This document shows positions 46,881 to 58,667 of a stretch of DNA of 64,000 bases, one piece after another. Positions within the stretch are counted from its first letter, which is position 1, and every line of letters begins with the position of its first letter. The position numbers and the translations under genes were made by a program. The DNA is from Camellia lanceoleosa (lineage: Eukaryota > Streptophyta > Magnoliopsida > Ericales > Theaceae), in the NCBI GenBank assembly GCA_025200525.1, contig CM045762.1, positions 110,830,734 through 110,894,733 of the forward strand, given 5' to 3'. The notes beneath the pieces were generated by a model that had not been told where the DNA came from, did not search any database, and worked only from the letters and a program-made list of their open reading frames with translations.

Positions 46881-49800
46881 TGTAGACGCGCCCGAACGTC
46901 CCGGGAAAATCCCGTTTTGTTCATTGGGGCTTACTACAGTTTGGACTCAATGTCACGGTCCTGTATCTAATCTAGCGGAGTGCAATTCAAGACCGATGAA
47001 TCATCAAAGAGTCCAAATTCGGCAAATCATTTTGAAAAACTAATTTTTAGAAAGAAGTGTCAAACATGGACTGCTTTGCCAGATACAAAGTCGCTACCTA
47101 AATGTTTTATTTTGGGAAATTTAGGAAACCTTGACTGATGCCTAAGGCCACGTATCCGTCATCACCAAAGTTGCCTCGGCTCGGGAACTTGGGTACGATT
47201 GGGAAAGGTCATGCAATGAGCACCCCGCTCGCCCGATCAAAGATTGGCCACTATTAAACATGATATTGAGTTTTTGAAAACACATGTGCTCTTATTCCGG
47301 TTTATTAGCCTAGAATTACTATGTGATGCGCACAACATACAAGTATAGACTAGATTGCCTAAGTTGGAACAAAGCATCGCATATCCATTTATTTTGAAAA
47401 TGGATTGAAGTTTGCTACTTGCAAGTAGGCTAAAACACGGGTTTCGATGAATTATTCCAATTCAAGCAACCCAACCTTCACCCACAGGCATTCAGGCAGT
47501 TATATCATATAAGCACATAGCCTCATGGTAAGCATGCTATCATGGCAGTCATTCACACGCATACAAGGATGCTAAAGCATAAATACGTACTGAGTACTCT
47601 AAGCCAAAGAAAGAAGTTAATTAGAAATCATGCATGAATCCTAACTATGCTGAAATGCCTAATGCAATACATGCGAAAATGCAACTAAGATAGGCTCGGC
47701 TATTCTAAAATGGCATATGAAATGCAACAATTGATACATGTATTCAACTTGGAATTGAAATACAATGCAATTAGCATGATGCGCCGAGTCCGGTGCATGC
47801 AATACAGATGAATGGATGCAAACATGCGAACATATAGATGCTAATTGAAACGTGCCCTAAACTAACCATCATAAGCTGGTAAATAAAAGGGAGAAAGATG
47901 TGGGGTTGGAAGGCATGCATCACACACACGCACACTTATTATAACATTGCCCTCCTTGGAGGGTCCGAATGAATAGTACAGAATAAACTAGCTAATCTAA
48001 GCTAATTAGACTAATTATTACACAACATTAATTAATTAACAAATTAACTAAGTAAGTAAGGAAACTAGGATGCAAATTAAACAAAATGGACTACCTCAGC
48101 TTTGTTCCGAATGATAGGGATGTATGCATGCTCAAGTCGCCTTGTTAGGAAATCCATCGCAATGCCCCGATTTGTCTCTGTTTGCAACTGGTCCCCAGAA
48201 CACTGTACAAAGCTCCAGAAGGCTACTGACCAGTTTTTGTTGCTGGTTTTCGGTTTGCTGCAACAGAGAGCAAGAAAGGGGCATGGCAAAGTATTTTCAA
48301 CATATGTGTGCATGACCACTCTCCCCATCATTGCACAAGCTCTAGGGAGTGTAGTCCTCAATCCTCGTGCCACCAATCACGCATCTCGATGCATGATGGC
48401 CAAGGAGTCAGATTGCACAACTCGATGTAAAATGAATGCACATATAAACACAACAAGGCCTAAACTCCATCATGGGTAATCCGGAGTGTCGGCGACTGAG
48501 AATCGAGGCACGTTTCGTCACTTGGAGTACGAAACGTCCCTCGTTTCTCGTGTTTGGACTAAATCCTATTCCAAACACAATGCAATATACATGGCATACA
48601 CAATACGACTAGCATGCAACCCTAATCGCAATGCAACCTAATCATGCTAGCATACGAGGGATTATACGCAAACATGCAACTAGCATACACAATGCTATGA
48701 ACTAAGAATGGCATACGCAATGCACATGAACTATATGTCATACACAATGCACATACAAAGATGGACATGCACGAAGACATGAACAAGGCATACACAATGC
48801 GACGATCAAGCATGCGACAACATGGATATGGCGTACATAATGCTAGATAGACTTAAACTAAAATGAATGGGCCTCAGCCACACTCAAATCAATGGGCATA
48901 CATGATGAAAATGAAGCAACAACACACATGCAAACATGCACAAATGCGAGGGACCAAACCTAAGGCACAAAGTGCAACTCCACCAAAGCATGGTAAGCAT
49001 GAAATATGGCATACAATCACATATTTTCCAGCTCTGAAATGACATGCAAGATGGTCCCGAATCATGCAAACACCTCACACAATACATGCTAGATGGCCTA
49101 AATACCGAAACTAGTGAAGTGGATTACATTATAGGCATGCAAAGCAATACTCAAATGGCCAAACCAGCCCCAAACAGTCCCTATGCAGGCCAAAACAGTA
49201 GCAAATATGGACTAAAATGATGGCTCATAAAGCGTGGAAATGAAGCTCATGCAATGGTCCAAAAATGAGGTATTCATGCATAACTCTCAAACATATTTAA
49301 AGAGTGGAAAACATGGGAATATGGCATACATATAAGCTCTGAAATATGATTCACAATGATGCCAAAACATGGAAACACCTCAAAATACGCATGCAATAGG
49401 CTTTAAAACTCAAAGCTAAGCAAGGGTACTGAACTACAACCATGCATAGCAAGCATCATTTGACCATGAGGCCCAAAAACAGAGCTAAGGAAGTTCAAAA
49501 CATGCACAAAATCAGTTTAAGGCATGGCCAAAAACTGCTAGAATCAAAGGCCAAAATAGCATGCAATGTAAGCTAGTAAAGAGGATTTGCATTACAAGCA
49601 TGTGAGGCAATCAAGAGGCCACTAAACCAAAAAAATTCTGAGGTATGACATGCCAAATGAATCCCAAAAACCCACTGAAACATGGTTAATGCATGCAAGA
49701 ATGAGATGCTCCTTTGATATGCTATGAAGAGGGTTATTCTACACATGCAAGATGGACATCGAATATGGAAAAACAAGCTCTGGATAGAGCCTATGAAGGT

Positions 49801-51360
49801 TCTACAACTCATCAAAAATGGCCTGAAACATGGCTTGGAAGCATGCAAATAAGGGCTCCTTTGCAAGGTAAAAAAATGCTAGAAAACAAGACAAGGAGAG
49901 AGAGGGTCGCCCCTCTCTGATTTTGGCACTCAAAATAGCATGCTAGCCACTAAAAATCCACTAGATTTCAATGGCTAAAAGGCCAAACAAAGGTCAACAC
50001 AAATGCTCTAAGGCATGGCTCAAAACAAGGTAAAATGAAGCATGCAAGGGGGTAGATAACCCCCAATAGAAAAATGATCTTAAACAAACATGTTAAGGGC
50101 CCCAAAATAAGACTTTTTTTAGTTTACACCAAAGACCAAATATGTTTTCAAGTATAGCTAAAAGATGAAGCAAAATGAAGCCTTAAAAGGGAGAAAGTGT
50201 GTTACCCTTGTAGCACAAAAGGACCAGCAACCTCTGGACCACAAAGACAACTTCTTAACCTCTGAAAATGGGCTCCAAGATGCTTAGAGTGATGGTGGAG
50301 GGGTTAGGTTGGAAGATGGTATGCAAAGGTGCAAGAACCATGCACTTTTTGAGCTTGGATGTAGAGATATAGAGGGAGAAGTCTTGTATGTCTTAGACCA
50401 ATTTTTTTTTGAACCCTCTACAAGGAAGGGGAGCCCTTTCTTTATAGACCAGAGGGACTAAAGCTTGTCCTAGAAGCTTAAAACCAAGGGCAAACATCCT
50501 CCATACACGTGTATGGAGGATGCAGTATGTGCCTCCCAATTGGTACAGCTGGAATCAACTCACTAAGACAGAACTGATGGAAGCTGGCCGACTAGTTCAA
50601 GTGGTCAGCCGACCACTTACCCTGGTCGACCGACGAGGGTCAATAGGTTCAAGTGGTCAGCAGCCTCCCAGGGTGGTCTCCACATGAAATGCAAGCAAGT
50701 GGTATGGTGGGAGACCAGTAAATGTGGCCCAAAAACTAAGAAGACCAACTTCGTGTCAAGAAAACCGGCCGACGAAGAGAAAGGTGGTCTCCAAGGAGAA
50801 AAGGTGGTGTCCCACCCTTGTACCACCTTCCAGACAATGAAAATAGGGTCCATGCCAAAAATGAACCAAGATGGATGCAAAACGAGGGTTCGGGGGCCAA
50901 AACGCGCAGCCGGGTGCCCCGAAAATTGACTGTTAAGCATCGATAGTGGCGTGCGACCACGAAGGTGGTCTCCCGGGCCACAATGTCCCTCTAGAGAGAG
51001 GAACAAGGTGTGTGCCAAAAACTAGAGCAAACGGAGAAAATTAAGCGGTCCCGAACCAAGGCACACGGCTGACGGCTCCGAAAACCGAAAACTGGTCTCC
51101 AAACGGGAACAGTGGTCTACGACCACGAAAAGTAGCCTACGGCCATGAGAGATGGCCTACGAGACCTCTCCCTCCCTTTGGGAAGAGAAAATAGAACTTG
51201 GTTCACAAACCGAGGCAAAGCACAAAAGAGTCCCGAAGTCCGGAGGCAAGGCTCTCAACCGAGACTCCGTAACCTCAGAACGAGCACAACATGTGCAATC
51301 ACCGAGCGCTCAATCGATGACGTCTGAGTCTTAAGGTTGGTCAAAAATGGGGTGTCTACA
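46881..51360 (-). mobile_element. 4.48-kb solo Ogre/Tat-like LTR with TGGGG target duplication
   Basis: It starts TGTAGACGCGCCCG at 46881 and ends GGGGTGTCTACA at 51360. TGGGG lies immediately on both sides (46876-46880 and 51361-51365). It belongs to the same family as the host element's LTRs and shares their order of blocks, including the palindrome at 50495-50522. No internal sequence or second LTR is present. Confidence 0.93.
50495..50522. promoter_or_regulatory. 28-bp perfect palindrome with CACGTG core
   Basis: The longest of the LTR palindromes. Centre TCCATACACGTGTATGGA, extended by five matching pairs on each side. It is in the same LTR position as 41949-41974. Confidence 0.8.
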
Positions 51361-51365
51361 TGGGG

Positions 51366-51830
51366 CTACCATATAGATTTCAAGCCGAGGATATACCCCT
51401 GGGTATTTCAACCAGACTTTAGTCTCGGAAATCCCGAACCTTTGCGTTCTAGGCATAAGCCATTCGAACTCTAGTTTCCACCAGCTCAGTTGGTCTCCTA
51501 GGAACTCACCGTAAACACAGGCAGGTAGCTATACCAGACCACCGGAAGTCGTTCGGGCACGACAAACACCAAAGGAATTGCATCTTTAGAGGATTTAAGG
51601 TCTCCTAGACCAGACAATAAAACAGATATGATGCAATGGATGTATGCGATATATTCTATGTGTAATGTAGTAGATATAATAGACGTGATGCAATAGATAA
51701 TAGATGTGACGTAACAGATAGTACAGTAGACGCAAAAGGGGTAACGCACTCCAACCACGTTGGGATAGTGAGAAGAGGAAGAACAAAGAAAAACAATTAG
51801 GAGCGCGTTCCACGCAACCTGAGATAAATT
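51366..51830 (-). other. Internal region of the large element, no gene seen
   Basis: Non-repetitive internal sequence between the solo LTR and the minisatellites. Short repeats of TAGATGTGATGCAATAGA occur near 51630-51720. I recognise no pol motif. Confidence 0.5.
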
Positions 51831-51837
51831 CCAAATA

Positions 51838-52320
51838 CACTAAAATCGTGTGAGGAAAAGGACACTTAGACCACGCTGAAATCATGAGAGGAGGTCCAAA
51901 ACAACCCGCCCAAGTGTGTTCAAAACAAAACCTGAGATAAATTTCAAACACGCTGAAATCGTGTGAGGAAAAGGGACACTCAAACCATGCCGAAATCGTG
52001 AGAGGAGGTCCGAAACCAAATTCCAAACACGCTGAAATCTTGTGAGGAAATGGACACTCAAACCACGCTGAAATCGTGAGAGGAGGTCCAAAACAACCCG
52101 CCTAGGCGTGTTCAAAACACAACCTAAGATAAATTCCAAACACGCTGAAATCGTGTGAGGAAAATGGACACTCAAACCACGCTGAAATCGTGAGAGTAGG
52201 TCCGAAACAAAATTCCAAACACGTTGAAATCGTGTGAGGAAATGGACACTCAAACTACGTTGAAATCATAAGAGGAGGTCCAAAACAAAAAATCCAAACA
52301 TGCTGAAATCGTGTAAGGAA
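51838..52320. repeat. Minisatellite A (ACGCTGAAATCGTG units)
   Basis: Alternating phrases ACGCTGAAATCGTGTGAGGA and ACGCTGAAATCGTGAGAGGA lie 40-45 bases apart, grouped into longer units of about 77 and 125 bases. It lies in the 3' part of the element, where Ogre/Tat elements are known to carry tandem repeats. Confidence 0.9.
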
Positions 52321-52384
52321 AGGGGAAAATCTCTCAGTGTAGCACACGCGAGAGAGGAAAGGGAAAACCTCTCAGCGTATCATA

Positions 52385-53210
52385 CGCCAGAGAGGGAAAG
52401 GTAACCAAATGCGCACCAAACGTGAGAGGAGAAGGGTATCCAAACGCGAGCCAAACACGAGAGGAAAAGGGAGCGTCCAACGCGCGCCAAACGCGAAAGG
52501 AAAAGAAGGTAACCAAACGCGCGCCAAATGCGAAAAGAAAGAGGGGGAAAACCAAACGCATGCCAAACGCGAAAGGAAAAGAGGGTATCCAAACACGTGC
52601 CAAACACGAGAGAAGAAAGGTATCCAAACGCGTGCCAAACGCGAGAGGAAAAAGGGTAACCAAATGCGCGCCAAACGCGAAAGGAAAAGAGGGGGAAAAC
52701 CAAATGCTTGCCAAACGCGAAAGGAAAGAGGGGGAAAACCAAACGCGCGCCAAACGCAAAAAAAAAGAGGGTATCCAAACGCGCACCAAATACGAGAGGA
52801 GAAAGGTATCCAAACGTGCGCCAAACACGAGAGGAAAGAGGGTAACCAAACGCGCGCCAAACGCGAAAGGAAAAGAGGGCGAAAATCAAACACGCGCCAA
52901 ATGCGAAAGAAAAGAGGGAACCAAATGCGTGCCAAACGCGAAAGGAAAAGGGTATCCAAATGTGCACCAAATGCGAGAGGAAAGAGGGTAACCAAATGCG
53001 TGCCAAACGAGAAAGGAAAAGGGTATCCAAATGCGCGCCAAATGCGAGAGGAGAAAGGTATCCAAACACGCGCCAAACGCGAGAGGAAATAGGGTAAGGA
53101 AACACGCGCCAAACGCGAAAGGAAAAGCAGGGGAAAACCAAACGTGTGCCAAACACGAAAGGAAAGAGGGCTGTCCAAATGCTTGCCAAACGCGAGAGGA
53201 GAAAGGCATC
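52385..53210. repeat. Minisatellite B (CAAACGCGNGCCAAACGCG units)
   Basis: Around twenty units of 35-40 bases, each with CCAAACGCG.GCCAAACGCGA.AGGAAA. Open frames of up to about 270 codons occur in several frames on both strands because the unit lacks stop codons. Units mutate mainly at CG steps. Confidence 0.95.
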
Positions 53211-53639
53211 AGTTAAACTGAACCGGAACGTCTATAAATGAATAGTACACAAAATACTGTGCAAAAATGAGAAAGAATCTAGACAGGTACAATGCAAAAC
53301 AATGCATGACATTGAAGGAATGCAATAAACAAGCATAGCGGCGCTTTAGAAAGCACCTCACTGGGTGAGTGGTGATATGCCACTCTATTGTGACAAGGAT
53401 CCCCCCCTATGTGTTCCTCGAACACTTACCTTCAACTAGCAGTACAAAGGCTCTGAAATATTGACGAGGAGCAACATCTGCTGGGGAAACCATGGATGTA
53501 GCTTTTCTGCCTGACCAAACTCACAACTTTCCCTCATTGCAAAGTGAAGGCAACTTTGACGAGGAATGGTACTCAGGGAGAGCACATCTGATTGCCATTC
53601 TGGCTTTGAAACAGTCAACACAATATTCTATTTACTCTG

Positions 53640-53880
53640 GACACAAAGCTCATACAGCACACTGCTCATTCTGAGTATACAGCCCATAACATAGCACTCT
53701 GTTCATTTTGAACACATGACTCCTACAGGACGTTACTCATTCCGAACATACAGCTCATACAGCACACTGCCCATTCTGAATACTTTGCCCAAAACACAGT
53801 ACTTGGTTTATTCGGCACACAGCTCATACAGCGCACTGTTCATTCTGAACACACAGCTCATTTTGAATATACTGGATGTA
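53640..53880. repeat. Short tandem repeats (CAGCTCATACAGCACACTG units)
   Basis: Four to five degenerate units of about 50-60 bases with ACAGCTCATACAGCACACTG and CTCATTCTGAA. Confidence 0.75.
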
Positions 53881-55499
53881 GGAACAAAACTGATGCTCCT
53901 ACTTTCTCTCTTTTCTTTTGCTTCGTAGCCTGGAGCCTATACAACTTCAGATAGGTTCTGGTTTCACTGTTCTCATATGACCTGGGTTGAACCTTGCAGT
54001 TTTATTGAAGAACGAATCGTGTTTTGCACAAATGTAGAGAATGGCATAGCACTCGGAGCACAAAACAAATCATTTTGAAATTGAGAGATGAGTTATTGAC
54101 CGGGGTATTGAACCTACGATTGAACACAGCGCACTACAACGCAACAAAGAAAAACAAAAGGTAAACAACCTAAACATAAACACAGACACTTGAAATGACT
54201 CAAAACAAGAATCGAGACAAACAAAAACAAGAGACACGACACTCAGACGTGTTCCAATGGCGAGAGACCTCTCAGTTCGTGAGGAGCCAGTTTCTTCGGG
54301 TATTGTTTCCCACCCGTTCTCATTTGTGATTCTCACATCACTTGGCCCTCAGGCTCTGTTTTTCTGAAAAAGCCCTTTTCCTCACTTTTTTCTCTCAGCG
54401 CACATCTCTCTATTCTTCAATCTCTCATTTTTTTATCCCTCCCTGGGTGGTTGATGGATAAGCAGGAAGTTGTGGGTTCTTGCCCCTGGTATTCTACCAG
54501 ATTCTCATTCTTGTTCACAACAGTGACTTTCTCCCATAGAGGGGTTGCAATGCGACCAGACACGTAGCAGATCTGCAACTGACATCGGTTGACGATGCTC
54601 TGCTGGGGAGTTTGGACGTGATCAGATCTATCCAGATGAGGGAGTGGAACACCTTGCCCCATTCCAGTTCGTGCTTCGCACTTGGCTTGATACCTCGTTG
54701 CTTGCAGGATCAGAGAGCTTTCAGCCCTTTGTTATTAACTTCAGTTATGCCTCATTTTGGCAGGTAAAGTGCCCTTCTAGTAGGTAGAGTGCCCTTTCCG
54801 GCAAGTATGTTGACAATGGGGAAAAGACAGAACACCTGACTTAACTATGCCCCTAGTTCATCATTTTCACCATTTTTTGTTTTGGCTTTCTACTAAAACA
54901 ATTTTGATCAATATGAGAGTTAGATTAACATACTTGTTCAACTTTTTGATTTGAAATCACGCAAGTTAGGTTATGAGCACTGAAAATTTTCCTTTTTGGG
55001 TCCAAGAAATGGTCCAGTTTTGGAAAAGATGGAATAATTTTGGAGAGAATATTAGTCAACCTCATTAAAAATTCTCAAAAACTATTTTTGCAAATGGCCA
55101 CTGCTCAACAAGCATGGAACCCACTCTTGAGATGTACAACCTCAGATCCATAATAATGGAAAATTGCCTCTTGTCTGAACGGCACTGCATGGCAATTGAA
55201 AGTTGGCCCTAGTTTGAATAGCACCGTAGCACTGCACAGCAACGGAAAGTTGCCCCTAGTCTGAATAATGCCGCAGCACGTGGCAACCAGTCTTCGCAGT
55301 GACAATTACAACCAAATTCTCGGATACAGAGAAGACAAAGATGACCAAAACCATCACATGGACATAGTCAAATTTGAAGTGTTTTACGGCTAGACTTCAA
55401 AATGAAGTTGCCTACGTATCTCAAAGATGGGAATCAAACCTTACGTAGTTCGGGGGTTAAGGTACACTCGGGTATTAACCTCTCTTTTTGGCGCTCTAA
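53881..55499 (-). other. Internal region after gag, no pol recognised
   Basis: Open frames here (54070-54336, 54417-54662, 55105-55305, minus strand) show no motif I recognise. There is no DTGA-type protease, YXDD reverse transcriptase or HHCC integrase. The imperfect repeat CGGAAAGTTGCCCCTAGTCTGAATA occurs three times near 55150-55270. Confidence 0.5.
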
Positions 55500-55760
55500 C
55501 TTTTGCCAAGGCTGCCCTTCTGGGTTTTCGGCCCAGCGAGCTATGTTCTTCTTTTCTTTTCAATTCTTTTCATTTCTTTTCTACTTTTTTTCTTTTTTCA
55601 TCTTTTCCTTTCATTTTCTTCATTTTTCTTCTTTTTCCTTTTTTTTTGTTCTTTGCATTTTTCTTTTTTTTTTTTTGTTCTTTTTGTTCTTTTTCTTGCT
55701 TTAACTTTTGCGTGGGTCGCCCTTCCGGGTTTTCGGCGCAGCGAGCCTCTCAAGGGTGAA
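55500..55760. repeat. Pyrimidine-rich tract between direct repeats
   Basis: About 150 bases of T/C-rich sequence lie between two copies of CTGCCCTTCTGGGTTTTCGG / TCGCCCTTCCGGGTTTTCGG. It is the same module as at 24488-24710. Confidence 0.8.
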
Positions 55761-56873
55761 AGTGTAGCTCTGTCCATGTTGAATGGTTTGAGATCTCGAA
55801 GCCATCCAAATCCAGGAGAGTGGCTGCTGTCTACTGATGATGTAGAAATCCATCCAATGGGGGCTGAATTTGCCCCTAGTGTTGTGGATAGGAACTCGGT
55901 TGTTTTTCAACAAAACTTTCTTCTTTCTTCCCTTCTGGGAATTGGCATTCTTGCCGATCTTCGTCTTTGACTCTTCGAGTGCATTATCTAACATCTTTTG
56001 CCCCTTGTTAGAGGGGTGCTTCTGATCTGGCTATACAAGCCTCACATTGTGGTTGACCGTTTAACATTCTGAATGCAAGTTCAAGGTTTGAAAGCAAGGG
56101 GTCAAGTCTCGAGGTTGAGAGCGATCCTAAGCTGCACAATCTTAGGAGTGATTCAACATAAGTCTTCGCAGGACCGTGCAGAACATTTTTTTGAAATATT
56201 TTAAGAAAGCGACTAATCGCTCATGCTAAAGACAGTGTAGAACCAATCCGGATCAAGCTAGGATCCTTCTCGGTACTCACACTAACAAGCATGATCTCAT
56301 TCAATAAGGGCTTAGCACGTCTTTCTTTCTCTCAATTGATCAAATTTTGTAAAACCCGAGGAATTCCTTCCTCTTCATTTTCAACACATTATTCGAAAAG
56401 TTTTGAAAAACTTAGGTCAATGCAATGACTTCAAGGCCCAGAAGAACAAGTGAAATGTACCGCCATTTCATTCTAAACTTGCTGGCATGGTAGGCTCAAA
56501 GCAGAGATAAGCACAAAAATATGAAAACCACGACTGTTTCAATTAGATCTTCTGGTGTAACAGGCTCCGTGGCAGAAATAGACCTAAGAGAAAGCAAAAG
56601 GACAATCACAAAACAAAATAATGATGTCCGAGGTGACACCCTCGGAATCATCCGACTTCTATACAACAAGACTGACTCGATACAACAAGATAGACCTTAA
56701 TCAAAAAGACTGACTCAAAACAAAGAGACAGACTCGAAATAAAACCACAGAACTGACTCAACACCCAAGTCAGAAAGTACGAAAATTAGCATTCGCAAAT
56801 GCTCAAAATAGTGCGTGCTAAACGCCATATTTGAAATAAATCGAGCGCCGCCCACAAGTGGTCCAACCCCTAA

Positions 56874-57898
56874 TCACATACTTGGATTATCCTCAAAGTC
56901 CAACAACTCAATGGTGACAGACTTTGCTGAGCTAGGCAGGAGGATGACCTCATTGTCAAACAGATCCTGCACTTCATGGCGATGACGGAAGCAGTTGTTG
57001 GTGGTATGACTGATCTGTTGATGGTACGCACAGCATTGGGTAGCGTCATGACCAGCTGGAAGACAACTAGGGAGAGGCTGAGGCTCAAGGGGTTTGAGAT
57101 GCCCATTTTCAATGAGGATTCGAAGCGCCTTAGACAAAGGCATATAAAGGGCATGGAATACCTTGCGACCTCGGGGCAGATACTTCGAGTTTTGTGCATT
57201 TTTACTGGATGCACTAGCAAAAGGATCAGCAGGTACAGGCTTGGCTTGTTGATTTTTCCTGGGTGTAGGGTTAGGGTTGGAGGGAACGGTTCTGGTATGA
57301 TGACCCTTCTCTCGATTTTCCCCTTGTCTTGAACTGCCCTCGGTCTGAGTGGGGAAAGTGTCATCCACAGTCTTAGCCACAACTGCGAGTACTTGCTGCT
57401 TATTCAACCCTCCGGCTTTCAGAGCCTCAACAGCCTGTTGGAGTTGTTCATAGGGATCAGTGTCCACTTTCACCTTGTTCTTTCCATTAGCCTCAGCTTG
57501 GTGGACGGTTTGGGTTGCTACTTCAGTACGAAGCCCCGTTGTCGTCAACATATCATTGTCAGAGCTTAAGACATCTTCAGGTTGGCTAAAAACAATTACA
57601 ATTCACCCCAGTAGCGGGAGCTCTTGCGGCATGAAGTTCCCGGCATACGATGCAGTTCGTGGCGGGGCTGACATTCCATAGACTAGATCAGCCACAGATC
57701 TTTGAAGGTCGCCAATCATTCCCATCAGCTCAAAGGTGGTGGGCTCACGGGTTTGAAATAACTGGGTTCCCAAATCGGATGTGTGGCAGGCGACCTGGGC
57801 GGGTGTGGTACCTCAACATCGGTCTCACCCTGCAAGATGATTCCTTGGTTTAGTGCAGCTACCATAACCATAATTTCCTCTGAATTCTGGGTCGTCAT
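56874..57898 (-). pseudogene. gag: Ogre/Tat-type gag, frameshifted
   Basis: It begins MTTQNSEEIMVM at 57898 and continues PHPPRSPATHPIWEP. It then shifts frame near 57765 and has a stop near 57603. From 57551 it is open to the end at 56874. It shares VEALKAGGLNKQQ, SKYLPRGRKVFHALYMPLSKAL and CAYHQQISHTTNNC with the other copy. In this copy the GH of the CAYHQQ.GH.T..C pattern is SH. The N-terminal lesions differ from those of the copy at 25750-26754, so each decayed separately. Confidence 0.85.
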
Positions 57899-58644
57899 AA
57901 GTCTACTAAACTGGACAGAGGTGGTGTAACTGGTAACTGACGGATCTGATGAATCGGTGAGTCTTTTCCTGCTTTGCCTCAGCAGAGGAGAACACTGGTT
58001 GCTCTGAACCGAGTCTCAGAACTGAAACAGAAAATAGACAGCATCTCAGCCTAATCAATACAGACATAGACATAGTCAAGAATCAGATTCGACCATCGAC
58101 CATTTGTTCCCCAAATTATCGCTAACATCAATTTGATACTGCAGATATAATCGATTCCGAATCGATATCGATGCCTACAGTGCTCGGCCCGACAAACTGA
58201 TACATGCATTCCTGTAGAGACACACTCTAAAAGCACATAGCAAGCAAGTGAGAGCCAAAACACCCCTATGGAGGGGTAGGGTTTTCCATGTCCTATTTTG
58301 TTAGGAGCTAGGGTTTCAGTACGCACATAGCAGTTTCAAACAACCTACAATCGGGTAAGCAACCTGTCCTAGTTTGGAATGGTCACTATGGATTCCGAAT
58401 ATGCACTAGGTCGAATGGTAAAAAAGGGTGCCTTGGTAACAACCGGGGTTTGTGTTCTCATTGTGGCAGAGCTCGTAACCGGTCAGCCTTATGGCACGCT
58501 TCTCAAAGTGAGCCTTCGGCAAACCGTTCAGGAATAGCAGATGGCAAACACGGCGTCCTAGGCGCACCAATGCACATGCAATGCAAAGAAACACATAAGT
58601 GTAATCAAAGCAAGATATCATGAGTTCGAGTCAAGTTCTCTAAC
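57899..58644 (-). other. 5' leader of the large element
   Basis: Untranslated stretch between primer site and gag, collinear with 26755-27493. It has no open frame of note. It includes the phrase GGGGTTTGTGTTCTCA..TGGCAGAGCTCG in both copies. Confidence 0.6.
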
Positions 58645-58662
58645 TCCCCAGCAGAGTCGCCA
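58645..58662 (-). other. Primer binding site region, Ogre/Tat-like element
   Basis: TGGCGACTCTGCTGGGGA on the minus strand, five bases inside the 5' LTR end. It fixes the element orientation and the 5' LTR. Confidence 0.7.
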
Positions 58663-58667
58663 GAAAC

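Noticed and set aside
52334..53189. Long overlapping open frames on both strands (up to about 270 codons)
   Set aside because: They come from a 35-40 bp minisatellite that lacks stop codons. The proteins are pure repeats with no family resemblance.
54417..54662. 81-codon minus-strand open frame as a possible pol remnant
   Set aside because: No protease, reverse transcriptase or integrase motif can be seen. The position fits, but nothing supports the identity.
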